The position numbers and the translations under genes were made by a program. A DNA stretch of 64,000 nt from CAVRUD01 sp963724285 (GTDB lineage: Bacteria > Chloroflexota > Chloroflexia > Thermomicrobiales > UBA6265), in NCBI GenBank assembly GCA_963724285.1, contig CAVRUD010000013.1, forward strand, positions 1 through 64,000, written 5' to 3'. Shown one piece after another: positions 41,662 to 50,737 of the stretch. Within the stretch, counting starts at the first letter, position 1. Every line of letters begins with the position of its first letter. The notes beneath the pieces were generated by a model. That model ran no database searches. It was given only the letters and a program-made list of their open reading frames with translations, and was not told the origin of the DNA.

Positions 41662-42537
41662 TTACGGGAAGGTCGCTTCCGGGACGCGCTGGCAAGTCGA
41701 GCAATAGTATGTGCCCCGTCCCCCCACCCGTGTCTTGGTAATTGGGGTGCCGCAAGTTCCGCACTGCTCGCCTTCCCGCGCGTGGACGGCTGGAAAGCCG
41801 TCGATCGGGTACGCTCGGGAGTGGATGATCTTTGCCCCTCCCTGGGCGATCCCTTGCTCAAGAGACCACGAGATCGCCGGATGGAGTTTGGCGATCTCAT
41901 CCGGTGTCAGGCTCTTGCTCGAGCGCGCCGGGTGGATCTTCGCCGCGTGGAGTGCCTCGTCGACGTAGATGTTTCCCAGTCCCGCCAAGACTCCCTGGTC
42001 AAGCAGGGCTTGTTTGATCGGGATCGATCGCCGTTGCAGCTTGGCCGCAAGTTCGTCGATCGCGATGCCGTCAGGCCCGGTGGCCTCGGGGCCAAACGAG
42101 AATTCGATCAGGGCAGCGGCAACCTCTTCGGTTGGCAATAGCCGGATCCATCCGAACTGACGGATATCGCTGTAGTAGGCAATCGTTCCGTCATCGAAGG
42201 TGAGGACCCAGTGCGTCGCCTTGTGGGGATACACCCCATCTGGCTTCGGCACGGGATGACCCGCGACCGCGCGCTCGCCGCCGGGGCGCAGAATTGCCAA
42301 TTGGCCCGCGAGCTTGAAATGCAGCATCAGGCTTAGTGCGCCGGTGAGGTCGATCATGAGGACTTTCGCCCGGCGGCGGGCAACCACAACCGTCTGCCCG
42401 ATGATCGGCTCGAGCGAAGGCAAGGGCGAATTGCGGAGCAATTTTTCGAGCGTCAGAACCTGACCGGTGATCGTTCGGCCGACAAGATGTCGCTCGACCA
42501 ACCGGCGCATCGTTTCGACTTCAGGAAGCTCTGGCAC
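41662..42537 (-). CDS. mutM: Formamidopyrimidine-DNA glycosylase
   Basis: It removes oxidised purines from DNA by beta/delta elimination. The 291-residue protein starts PELPEVETMRRLVERHLVG after the initiator, where Pro2 and Glu3 are catalytic. It has the DNA-binding Lys in RRRAKVLM, the H2TH domain (IKQALLDQGVLAGLGNIYV) and a C-terminal zinc finger with CGTCGTPI and YYCSTCQ. The GTG at 42537 is the start that puts Pro at position 2. A hairpin lies upstream at 42588-42627. Confidence 0.96.
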   Translation of the reverse strand: MPELPEVETMRRLVERHLVGRTITGQVLTLEKLLRNSPLPSLEPIIGQTVVVARRRAKVLMIDLTGALSLMLHFKLAGQLAILRPGGERAVAGHPVPKPDGVYPHKATHWVLTFDDGTIAYYSDIRQFGWIRLLPTEEVAAALIEFSFGPEATGPDGIAIDELAAKLQRRSIPIKQALLDQGVLAGLGNIYVDEALHAAKIHPARSSKSLTPDEIAKLHPAISWSLEQGIAQGGAKIIHSRAYPIDGFPAVHAREGEQCGTCGTPITKTRVGGRGTYYCSTCQRVPEATFP

Positions 42538-42587
42538 CCAGCCACGTCCTCTCTCGACCGCCAGCCTGGTCTGGTATACACAGCGAC

Positions 42588-42627
42588 GGAGCCGCTCCCC
42601 GAAACGAATGCTTCGGGGAGCGGCTCC
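42588..42627 (-). terminator. 16-bp perfect hairpin upstream of mutM
   Basis: Arms 42588-42603 and 42612-42627 are exactly complementary with an 8-base loop. It lies between the hypothetical gene ending at 42676 and mutM, both minus, and probably ends the former. No T run, so efficiency is uncertain. Confidence 0.6.
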
Positions 42628-42675
42628 GATTATCGTGTTCAGCAAATTCTTCCGCGGATCGCGAATCCTGAAAAA

Positions 42676-43059
42676 CTACGATTCGGAGGCTGGCCACCCC
42701 CGGCCGCGCATCCAACGAGCAGCTTCCCGGGCGATGTCGAGTCCTACCTCTTCGTCCCGGCAGGCATGGATCACCCGAGCCATGACGTCCCAGACTGCAA
42801 TATCTGACCGTCGGTGGCGCGCTTCGTACAGCGTCTGGCGCGGCCCGAGTAGTCTTCCGTCGGCCGCGTGCGCCACGCGCCAGTGATCGCCTTCCCACGT
42901 CAACGTGACATCGGCACGACCGTACTTCCAGGTGAAGACGTTGTCGTCTCCACCGTCACGTATCGCCGCCAACAAGTTGCCTCCAATTGGCCTGCCGAGC
43001 TTGCTGTATGGCTGCCGGTCGCCGGTCCACCAAGCCCATGATGTCAATCGCTCCGCCAT
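42676..43059 (-). CDS. Hypothetical protein
   Basis: A 127-residue Trp-rich, probably cytoplasmic protein that I cannot place. The first half (LTSWAWWTGDRQPYSK and FTWKYGRADVTLTWEGDHW) looks like beta strands, the second half (DIAVWDVMARVIHACRDEE) helical. The ATG at 43059 follows GGGAG at good spacing; the frame continues back to a GTG at 43074. It ends 49 bases before the hairpin at 42588. Composition resembles its neighbours and there is no sign of transfer. Confidence 0.6.
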   Translation of the reverse strand: MAERLTSWAWWTGDRQPYSKLGRPIGGNLLAAIRDGGDDNVFTWKYGRADVTLTWEGDHWRVAHAADGRLLGPRQTLYEARHRRSDIAVWDVMARVIHACRDEEVGLDIAREAARWMRGRGWPASES

Positions 43060-43733
43060 CTTCGCTCCCGTCACCCCAACACATAGCAGATAGCCCTCGG
43101 CCGAGGACCGCCGATCCGCCCGGGCCGCGTACGTAGGAGTTCGGTCCGCTCACGTGACACCGGCGAAGAACCTCGAAGCCGCGGACAGGTCGGCCTGGGC
43201 CGGCGAGCCGAAGCGAACAGCAAAGCTGGACGCCAGCACGCCCGGCGCCTCACTGCAAATGAGGATCATGTTGCCAACGTCCGAACCGGAAAGGCTTCGA
43301 CCGTCCCCCACAGAACGAGCGAAACCATAGCAACGCCTTGCCCCGGTGCCAGTATCACCGGGGTGGGTTCCGAGATCAGTTGTCTCTTCGACCTGCGTCG
43401 ATCGAGCACTCGGTAATCATGGAACTTACATGGCGTCGCCTCTTGTAAGCGACTCTTGCGAGTTCGGCCAGTTTAGCGCAAGAAATTCCGAGCGCCTAGT
43501 GGTGGACGGCGGCGCGCCGATGCGCCATGCTTGCCACAAAATGCCCGGAGTATCGCGGTAATTGCGCAAAACTGGCGTGAACGCGTCGCCTTACAAACCC
43601 GCGGTAATCTTCCCTGCTGAGGCTTCATTTCCGTAATCCGGCCCTTCAAATTGCGCCGAACGTTCAACAGGTAAAAGAAGCATTTACTACAATCACCCGT
43701 CACGTGTAGGACCTGCTAACGGACACTCATACC
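43060..43733. other. Gene-free stretch with a spaced inverted repeat
   Basis: No convincing gene in about 670 bases. A 13-base imperfect inverted repeat (43468-43480 with 43563-43575, one mismatch) spans 82 bases that contain a smaller GGCGCGCC palindrome. The last 60 bases before 43734 are AT-richer and likely hold the promoter of the DUF2085 gene. Confidence 0.4.
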
Positions 43734-44567
43734 ATGCGGATGATCGACGCACTGCCGAAACCATGGCGAATCCAATTGCCACGGCATTCCGCCAGGTGGC
43801 TACTTCCGCTCGTTTGCCTCGTCGTCGCCGGAGTTTTCGTCGCCCTTCCTGGCGCCATCGACGTGAAGACCCAGCAAGCGCTGCACGGGCTATGCGCCCA
43901 ACGCCCGAGTCACTCGTACTGGCTTGGCGATGCCCGACTTCCCTTTGACGCCCGCATGACCGGGATCTACGGCGGCTGCACAATATCGCTGGCGGTTCTC
44001 GCCATGCGAGGCCGGCACCACGCGTTCGCCAGGCCAGGGCTGCCTGTGCTTGCTGTCCTCGCTGCTTTCGTCGGTGCCATGGCCGTTGACGGGACGAATT
44101 CACTCTTGCTGGACATGGGTACCTGGCACCCGTACGACCCGCGAAACGAAGTCCGGCTCGTCACCGGCTCGCTCACGGGCGTCTCCCTGGCAGTCACGCT
44201 GTGCTTCTTGATGAGCGCGACCTTCTGGCGGACCGGACGGCGTGACATCGCGATCGTCGGAAGCATTCAAGAAGTCGCCGGTCTGGTGGCGTTGACGATC
44301 CCATTTGGAATTCTGGTGGCACGGGGACCAGGGTGGATGTACGTCCCGGTTGCGCTCTTTCTTCTCGGGAGCGCCGTTATCGTGATCGCCATCCTCGCCA
44401 TGGTGATGGTCACGATCGCGACCAGGCGAGACGGTTCCTACCGCAGTCTCCAGGAGCTCGGCGTGCCGGCGGCGGTCGCGGTTGTTCTCGCAGTCGTCGC
44501 CATGGGAGCGATCGCCGGTGGTAGGTACTGGCTTGAACACACGCTTGGCGTGCCGCCGCTCGAGTGA
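43734..44567 (+). CDS. DUF2085-family membrane protein
   Basis: A 277-residue protein with about seven hydrophobic segments. The loop HGLCAQRPSHSYWLG followed by FDARMTGIYGG corresponds to the conserved Cys-containing signature of DUF2085, whose members are small multi-pass membrane proteins of unknown function in Chloroflexota, Firmicutes and Deinococci. Here the usual second Cys (ARCTGIY) is replaced by Met (ARMTGIY). Compared with most members it has a longer C-terminal half. It is a single gene by context, followed by about 170 bases with a small 7-bp hairpin (44647-44673). Confidence 0.75.
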   Translation: MRMIDALPKPWRIQLPRHSARWLLPLVCLVVAGVFVALPGAIDVKTQQALHGLCAQRPSHSYWLGDARLPFDARMTGIYGGCTISLAVLAMRGRHHAFARPGLPVLAVLAAFVGAMAVDGTNSLLLDMGTWHPYDPRNEVRLVTGSLTGVSLAVTLCFLMSATFWRTGRRDIAIVGSIQEVAGLVALTIPFGILVARGPGWMYVPVALFLLGSAVIVIAILAMVMVTIATRRDGSYRSLQELGVPAAVAVVLAVVAMGAIAGGRYWLEHTLGVPPLE

Positions 44568-44741
44568 GTCACCTCAAAGACCGTGGGCGTTCTCACCGGC
44601 TCGATGGTTTAGTGCGCTTGGGCTTCTATAGTTACCGGTGCAATTCGGGCGCTGTGCTAAACTTTGAGCGCCCTGTCGCCAGGCTGTTCTGCCCACAGCG
44701 TCCCTGGGTGCGTCATGTCCGCAGCCTAGTGGTAAGCAAAG

Positions 44742-45518
44742 ATGCGCATCGTCCGCAACGTCGGTTATGTCCAGCGCCGTAAGAGGAACGCCCGGCTGTC
44801 GGCGCTCGTCGGGTTCCTGCTCCTGGCAGGGACATTCTTCATCGCGTTGCGTCCCGGATTGCTGCTCGTCGCCTATGGCCTCCTCTTCGGCGGCTTCGTC
44901 CTGTTCAACATGGGCATGCAGCAGGTCGGCAAATGGTCTCGGACGCCCCGCAATGACCAAATGATCGACAACCAGCTGGCGGACTTGAACGAGCGCTACG
45001 CCCTGATTCATTACGCCCGGATCGGCAAGCGGGTTGTGGAGCACATGCTCGTCCACCCAGGCGGGATTGTGGTGATGACCGCCAAGGAGCTTCCCGGAGA
45101 AATCGTCGGCAGGAACGGACGCTGGCGAAAAGGCGGCGGCGGGATACGCCGCATCTTCGGGTTCAGCGGTCCTCAGCTCGGGCAGCCATCGGTCGAAACA
45201 CAGCAAAGCGTCGCAGCGGTGGAAACGGCCCTGGCCGAGGCCCAGCTCGAAGTCGATGTCACCGGCGCAATCGTCTTCTTGAACCCACGCGCCGAGCTAG
45301 ACGTGACCGAACCCGATTTTCCGGCGATCTACGGGGACGAACTCCCCCAATTCGTTCGCGATCTGCCGGAAGACGATTCGCTGCGCGCTACTGATCGGCA
45401 AGCACTCGTTGACCTGCTCTCCAAAGGGGAACAACTCGAAGTATCGGGAGGTACGCCGACCAGGCGCCGACCTGTGCGCAAACGCCCGGTGCGAAAAAAG
45501 GCTGAGAAGGCCGCTTAG
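44742..45518 (+). CDS. Membrane protein with NERD-like domain
   Basis: A 258-residue protein. Two adjacent transmembrane segments (about residues 20-60) precede a cytoplasmic domain resembling NERD (nuclease-related) modules: LADLNERYALIHYARIGKRV, then HPGGIVVMTAKELPGEIVGR and the strand VTGAIVFLNPRAELDV. The C-terminus is basic (RRRPVRKRPVRKKAEKA) and could contact nucleic acid. A catalytic role is not proven by visible residues. holB starts 10 bases after its stop, so they are likely co-transcribed. Confidence 0.65.
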   Translation: MRIVRNVGYVQRRKRNARLSALVGFLLLAGTFFIALRPGLLLVAYGLLFGGFVLFNMGMQQVGKWSRTPRNDQMIDNQLADLNERYALIHYARIGKRVVEHMLVHPGGIVVMTAKELPGEIVGRNGRWRKGGGGIRRIFGFSGPQLGQPSVETQQSVAAVETALAEAQLEVDVTGAIVFLNPRAELDVTEPDFPAIYGDELPQFVRDLPEDDSLRATDRQALVDLLSKGEQLEVSGGTPTRRRPVRKRPVRKKAEKAA

Positions 45519-45528
45519 TGGGTGCGTC

Positions 45529-46599
45529 ATGAGTTCCCTGGCCGTTGCCGATGCCGACACATTGACCTGGCCGATCTGGGGAAATCAGACCGCCGTAACC
45601 ACGATGCGCGATGCCATCGTCCACGATCGCGTCCGGCATGCTTACCTGATAGGCGGTCCCGCCGGAGTCGGCAAAACCGCGTTCGCCATGGCCTTTGTCG
45701 CCGCGCTGTGCTGTGACCAGCCCCCCGCGCCGGGCCTGGCCTGCCGGACCTGCCTCTCCTGCCGGAAGATCACCCGCGGCGTTCATCCGGACGTGCAATC
45801 CTTCGGATTAGCGTCTCAGGCAGCGGCGTCGGAGAAGTCCGGATCTAAGAACACAACCCTGACCATCGAGACGGTTCGGGAACTCTCGTCGGGGACGGCG
45901 CTGCGCCCCACCGAAGGGCGATGGAAGGTCATCCTGATCGAGGACGCGGAGACGCTTCAGGAGATCGCTCAAGAAGCTCTCCTCAAGACACTAGAGGAGC
46001 CACCGCGATTCGTCGTGTTGATCCTGCTCTGTGACGATCCTGAGCTGCTCCTGCCAACCATCCGGTCTCGGTGCCAAATCGTCGACCTTCGCCGGGTGCC
46101 GCGAGCGGCCATTGTCGACGGCCTTGTCGCCAGGGGCGTTGAAGCCGCTCGCGCGGCCGAGGTCGCCTCAGTCTCCGGCGGCTTACCCGGCCTAGCCAAC
46201 GATATCGCGAACAATCCGAAGGTCCTCACGCGGCAACAAGAATCGGTCGAACGGGCGCTTGATTGGATCGAAGGAAGCGGCTATGACCGTCTGGTAACCG
46301 CGGTCCGGCTGGGCGACTCGTTCTCCAAGAAGCGGCCGGACGTCTACCAGGATCTGGAAATACTTCTCGGCGTGTGGCGGGATACCCTGCTGATGCACGC
46401 CACCCAAATCACTCACATGACCTACCGCGGGATCGCGGAACGACTACATGCGCTGGCCGTGGGCTGGACACTCGTTGACATCCACAAAGGCATCTGCTCG
46501 GTTCAGCAATGCCTTGCGGACCTCGAATCGAATGTCCGGCCGCGCCTTGCCCTGGAATCCATGGTGCTTCAATGGCCGAATTCCCCGTCAACCCGGTAG
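45529..46599 (+). CDS. holB: DNA polymerase III delta-prime subunit
   Basis: A clamp-loader subunit that helps load the sliding clamp onto DNA. The 356-residue AAA+ protein has Walker A YLIGGPAGVGKTAFAMAF, a zinc module CRTCLSCRKI, Walker B-like KVILIEDAETLQEIAQEALL, KTLEEPP and TIRSRCQIVDLRRV with the SRC Arg finger. The ATG at 45529 is preferred over the open frame back to 45409, which lies in the preceding gene. The PSP1-domain gene overlaps its last 28 bases; holB next to such a gene is a pairing also known from Firmicutes. Confidence 0.93.
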   Translation: MSSLAVADADTLTWPIWGNQTAVTTMRDAIVHDRVRHAYLIGGPAGVGKTAFAMAFVAALCCDQPPAPGLACRTCLSCRKITRGVHPDVQSFGLASQAAASEKSGSKNTTLTIETVRELSSGTALRPTEGRWKVILIEDAETLQEIAQEALLKTLEEPPRFVVLILLCDDPELLLPTIRSRCQIVDLRRVPRAAIVDGLVARGVEAARAAEVASVSGGLPGLANDIANNPKVLTRQQESVERALDWIEGSGYDRLVTAVRLGDSFSKKRPDVYQDLEILLGVWRDTLLMHATQITHMTYRGIAERLHALAVGWTLVDIHKGICSVQQCLADLESNVRPRLALESMVLQWPNSPSTR

Positions 46600-47857
46600 G
46601 ACCGCTCGCGGCCAGCCGGTGATCCGCTGCGTCAGAGCAGTGCTCCAGAATTTCCTGCCCCACCCGCGACGCTCGACGAAGCCCGTGCCCGCGCCCGGGA
46701 CCGCTTCAAGCAACGCCTGCAAAACGGCGAACAGATCGGTGGTTGCGATTGCCACACCGAAGATCAGCGGGCGCAACCCGCGCCAAATGAACCAGCAGCA
46801 CAGGTCGTCGGCGTTCGCTTTCGCGACTCCGGCCGGACGTACTACTTTAACGCGAACGGCTGTGAACTCACGACCGGATCCGTGGGTCGTCGTTGAGACC
46901 GGGCGGGGGCACGAGGCCGGCCGGGTCATCATCGCGCCCCATCAGATTCGCCTGAACCAGCTTCAGGGAGACCTGAAGCCGGTGCTTCGCCGGCTGGACG
47001 ATGACGACATCGCCCACATGGAGTCGCTCAAGCGCGAATCCGCGGTGGCTGTCAAGACGTTCGGGCGCATGATTCGAGAGCGCGGCCTGCCGATGAAGCC
47101 GATCAGTGCCGAATACTCGTTCGACGGGTCGCACCTCACGCTGAACTACTCGTCTCAGGACCGGGTCGAGCCTCGCTCGCTCGCGATCGATCTTGCCAAC
47201 CACTTCAACTGCCGGGTCGAGTTGAAGCAGGTCGGCCCCCGAGATGAAGCCCGCCTGCTCGGCGGTATGGGCCGTTGCGGCCGCACACTTTGCTGCTCGT
47301 CCTGGCTGCCGGTGTTTCCCGAGATCTCGATGGGAATGGCCAAAAATCAGGACCTGTCGCTCAACCCGACCAAGGTTTCGGGAGTTTGCGGGCGCCTCCT
47401 CTGCTGCCTCTCGTACGAAAACGAGCAGTACAAGCAGATGAAAGCCGTCCTGCCCCGCCTGGGTCAGACAATCGAGACACCTCAGGGCCCGGGGCTTGTC
47501 GTCTCGCTCCAGGTGCTGAAGGAGCTCGTCACGGTTCGGCTTGGCAGCTCCGGGGGAAACCAGGAGATGGTCTTTTCCAGCGCCGATCTCGGATTCGGCA
47601 GGTCCCCTGAGCCGGCACAAGCACCGATTCCCGTCGAGCGTCCGGTCGCCGAACCGTTGAAGTCGGTCACCGCGGTTGACGACATTACTGAGCAAAACGA
47701 TAAAGAGCCGATCGTCGCGGCCGAACTTCCAGACCAAGACGACCAGGGATCAGGTGACAGCCAGGAACCTGGTAGCCAGCCGTCGTCATCACGCCGCCGC
47801 CGCCGCCGCCGCCGCGGCGGTCCTGGTAATCGCCCTGGGGACGGTGGAGCGTCCTGA
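46572..47857 (+). CDS. PSP1-domain protein (YaaT/RicT-like), two frameshifts
   Basis: YaaT/RicT proteins act with two partners on RNA processing and the phosphorelay in Bacillus. The best start is the ATG at 46572 (AEFPVNPVGPLAASR), overlapping holB. Codons then move to a second frame at about 46600-46625 (APPATLDEARARARDRFKQR to VVGVRFRDSGRTYYFNANG) and to a third at about 46875-46885 (PWVVVETGRGHEAGRVI onward). Each step is +1; the total of 1286 bases is 3n+2. The PSP1 core shows GGMGRCGRTLCCSSWLP and VCGRLLCCLSYE with paired Cys. The tail is acidic then Arg-rich (SSSRRRRRRRRGG). Both breaks look like errors in a working gene. Confidence 0.8.
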
Positions 47858-47886
47858 ACCAAATCTGACGCTATGAGGAGCGGTTG

Positions 47887-48189
47887 ATGGCGCTGTATCT
47901 CGTCGTGCACACCCCGGTTGATCCTGATGACAGCGCCATTTTCCCGCCATCGCGTTTGCTCGATATGGCGACCGACCTCGGAGCCGATGGCGCATCGCCA
48001 CGCTGGATCAAGGCCTGGTCTCCCGATCTGAACGACGACCGCATCTTCACGCTCTGGGACGCGGACGACGCCGCCGAGATTGGCGCGGCCTTGGACCAGT
48101 ATGGGTTCCTGTCGCACATGGCAGCCCGGCCGTTGCGGGTTCAAGAATGGGGACCGGACGACGTGATTGCCGCCCAGGGGTCTGTGTAG
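47887..48189 (+). CDS. Small conserved hypothetical protein
   Basis: A 100-residue soluble protein with alternating strands and helices (ALYLVVHTPVDPDD, then RIFTLWDADDAAEIGAAL and PLRVQEWGPDDV), possibly a ferredoxin-like alpha/beta fold of the DUF3303/DUF4242 sort; this is only a guess from pattern. The ATG at 47887 follows GAGGAGC. It lies 29 bases behind the PSP1 gene on the same strand. No function assigned. Confidence 0.6.
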   Translation: MALYLVVHTPVDPDDSAIFPPSRLLDMATDLGADGASPRWIKAWSPDLNDDRIFTLWDADDAAEIGAALDQYGFLSHMAARPLRVQEWGPDDVIAAQGSV

Positions 48190-48369
48190 AGTTCGGTGTC
48201 CTGAACAACTGACTAGGTCCGGAACCTCGCCACGCTTGGTAGAATAGGCGGTGGCGAGCAGTGTTCCGGTGTACGTCGGCCCTGGCATGATGCCGCTCCA
48301 ATGCCGCAGCGCTCGCACTCCGACACTCCGGCTGTCCAGGTGGAACATAATCGGGAGGGCTTTAAGCTC

Positions 48370-50664
48370 ATGGTGGCTCATGCCGCAGTCGGCAAACCAC
48401 AGAAACGTCAGGATGCGCCGCAGAAGCTTACGGGCCAGGAGCGGTTCACCGCCGACCTGCAGCTTCACGGCCTGCTGCACGCTCGCCTCGTAGGCAGTGC
48501 CTACGCGCACGCCCGCATCAATGGTGTCGACAAGACCGCCGCCCTGGCCATACCGGGTGTTGTGGCGGTCCTCACCGCCGATGATCTGCCAATCGCCAAG
48601 GACCAACATGGCGCGCCGGTCGACCGGCCACTCGCATCCGACGAAGCGACCTACGCCGGGCAGCCGGTCGCTATCGTCCTGGCCGAAACGCAGGCGGCCG
48701 CCGAAGACGGCGCTAACGCCGTCGAGATCGACGCCGAACCGATGGACGTGCTCGTCGACCTGACCGAAGCAATGGCTCCGGATGCCATCCGGGTCAATGC
48801 AGCGGGCGGCGTCATGAACGAGGAAGAGGCGGCGATGCATAACGCAGACGCCGCCGGCGCAGCGGACGTCGACGCAGAAGCCCTTCCCCCGAACGTGTCC
48901 AACACGGTCAACTACACCCGCGGCGACATCGCCGCCGGCTTCGCCGCGGCCGATAAGATCGTCGAGCTGACGTTTCGCAGCAACGCGGTCCATCAGGGAT
49001 ACATCGAACCCCAGACCGCCCTGGTCGCGGCGGACGCTTTCGGCAAATTAACGATCTACACAAGCACCCAGGGAGCGTTCTACTGCCGCCAGCGGGTGGC
49101 GGCGGTGCTCGGAATCGAGATGCACGATATCAACGTCGTGCCGATGCCGGTCGGAGGCGGATTTGGCGGCAAGTTCGTGCTGATCGAACCGATGGTGGCC
49201 GCCGCGGCGATGGCCGTGAAGCGCCCAGTTCTGCTGCAGTACCACCGCATCGAGGACTTCCTCTCTGCCAATCCGGCGCCGGGTTCCGAAATCACGGTGA
49301 AACTCGGCGCGAAAGCCGACGGCACCATCACGGCAATGCAGGGTAACCTGCTCTACGCGACCGGATCTGTCCCGGGCTCCCCGCTCCAGATCGCGGCCAT
49401 CCTGCTCGGCGGCTATTACAAGTTCCCGAACCTCGAAATCACGGGCCAGGAAGTCCTGACCAACCGGCCGAAGTCGGGCGCGTACCGCGCACCCGGAGCG
49501 CAGCAGGCCTCTCATGCCATCGAGGGAGCGATGGACGAACTTGCCCGCGAGCTTGGCATTGACGGGTTGACGCTCCGGCTCAAGAACGCCGCCGAAGCCG
49601 GTGACCTGCGCCCGAACGGGGGCGAATGGCCACAAATCGGGCTGAAGGAGACGCTTGAGGCCCTGGCCCAGCATCCGCGCTGGATCAACCGAGAGGAGAC
49701 GCGCAAATCGGGCAAAGGCGTTGGTATTGCGGTTGGCGGTTGGCCAGGCGGTGTTGAGCCCGCCTCCGCAACCTGTCGCCTCGACGCGGATGGCAAGCTG
49801 ACCGTCGTGCTTGGGTCCGTCGACCTCAACGGTACCAACACCACATTCGGGATGATGGCCGCTGAGGTCTTCGGCATGGATGCCGACGACGTCAAGGTCG
49901 TCACCGGCTCGACCGATACGGCCCCATGGTCCGGCGGCACCGGCGGCTCCAAGATCACCTACACGGTTGGTCCGGCCGTGGTGAAGGCTGCGGAGAGCGC
50001 TCGCCAACAGGTGCTCAGCATCGCTGCGCAGCACCTCGAAGCAGCGATCGAGGACCTTGAGATTGTCAACGGAATGGTCCAGGTCAAAGGCGTTCCCGGC
50101 TCCGGCGTCAGCATTAAGGAGATCGCCGGCAAGGCCGGCAGCGGCGGCTACGAGCCGGTCTTCGGCAGCGGAGCCAGCGCCATCACCGAGAGCGCCCCGG
50201 GATTCGCCGTCCACCTTGCCGAGGTCGAAGTAGACGAGTTGACCGGGGTGACCAAGGTCACGGGCTACGTGGCTGCGCAGGACGTCGGGTTTGCGATCAA
50301 CCCAGCAGCGGTCGAAGGTCAGGTCCACGGAGGCGTCGCCCAGGGAATCGGCTGGGCGCTGTACGAGGGCATGAGCTACGACGACGACGGTCAACTCCTC
50401 AACGCGACATTCCAGGACTACGCGATGCCCACGTTCGAGATGATCCCGAACATGGATGTCGTGTTGGTCGAGGTACCGGCGCAGCACGGCCCCTTCGGTG
50501 CCAAGGGCGTCGGCGAGCCGCCGGCGATCCCGGGGGCGGCCGCAGTCGCAAATGCCGTCCGCGACGCCATCGGCGTCCGGATCACCGAGATTCCGCTTCT
50601 GCCGGAGGTGATCATTCGGGGATTGTGGCAGTCCAACGGCAACCCGAAGTCCAACGGCCACTAA
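48370..50664 (+). CDS. Molybdenum hydroxylase large subunit (xanthine dehydrogenase/CoxL-like)
   Basis: A 764-residue molybdopterin-binding subunit of the xanthine oxidase family, which hydroxylates aldehydes or N-heterocycles with water. The aldehyde-oxidase-like first domain (residues 15-130) is followed by cofactor motifs VPMPVGGGFGGKF, SGAYRAPGAQQ, TGGSKITYTVG and GPFGAKGVGEPPAIPGAAA with the catalytic Glu. Many members carry a substrate-specific loop AYRxxxR; here it is AYRAPGAQ. GGGAGG lies upstream of the ATG at 48370; an ATG at 48301 gives a longer, unlikely leader. No FAD or 2Fe-2S subunit is found within 15 kb on either side, so partners must be elsewhere. Confidence 0.9.
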   Translation: MVAHAAVGKPQKRQDAPQKLTGQERFTADLQLHGLLHARLVGSAYAHARINGVDKTAALAIPGVVAVLTADDLPIAKDQHGAPVDRPLASDEATYAGQPVAIVLAETQAAAEDGANAVEIDAEPMDVLVDLTEAMAPDAIRVNAAGGVMNEEEAAMHNADAAGAADVDAEALPPNVSNTVNYTRGDIAAGFAAADKIVELTFRSNAVHQGYIEPQTALVAADAFGKLTIYTSTQGAFYCRQRVAAVLGIEMHDINVVPMPVGGGFGGKFVLIEPMVAAAAMAVKRPVLLQYHRIEDFLSANPAPGSEITVKLGAKADGTITAMQGNLLYATGSVPGSPLQIAAILLGGYYKFPNLEITGQEVLTNRPKSGAYRAPGAQQASHAIEGAMDELARELGIDGLTLRLKNAAEAGDLRPNGGEWPQIGLKETLEALAQHPRWINREETRKSGKGVGIAVGGWPGGVEPASATCRLDADGKLTVVLGSVDLNGTNTTFGMMAAEVFGMDADDVKVVTGSTDTAPWSGGTGGSKITYTVGPAVVKAAESARQQVLSIAAQHLEAAIEDLEIVNGMVQVKGVPGSGVSIKEIAGKAGSGGYEPVFGSGASAITESAPGFAVHLAEVEVDELTGVTKVTGYVAAQDVGFAINPAAVEGQVHGGVAQGIGWALYEGMSYDDDGQLLNATFQDYAMPTFEMIPNMDVVLVEVPAQHGPFGAKGVGEPPAIPGAAAVANAVRDAIGVRITEIPLLPEVIIRGLWQSNGNPKSNGH

Positions 50665-50683
50665 ACATCCGACACGCACAAAT

Positions 50684-50722
50684 GAGCGGCCGACCGGAAA
50701 CCCGGTCGGCCGCTCAGCGTTT
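50684..50722 (+). terminator. Bidirectional terminator between the Mo-hydroxylase and PAP2 genes
   Basis: A perfect 14-bp stem (50684-50697 with 50702-50715) and 4-base loop, followed by AGCGTTTT on the plus strand. It ends the plus-strand molybdenum hydroxylase gene and, since the opposite side reads ATTTG, probably also the convergent phosphatase gene. Confidence 0.75.
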
Positions 50723-50737
50723 TCACACGATATGGAG

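Noticed and set aside
46572..46900. Programmed +1 frameshifting in the PSP1 gene
   Set aside because: No slippery codon or stimulatory hairpin is evident at either site, and five other genes have similar breaks, so error is simpler.
49048..50679. 543-codon minus-strand frame
   Set aside because: Mirror of the molybdenum hydroxylase gene, with no recognisable domain.
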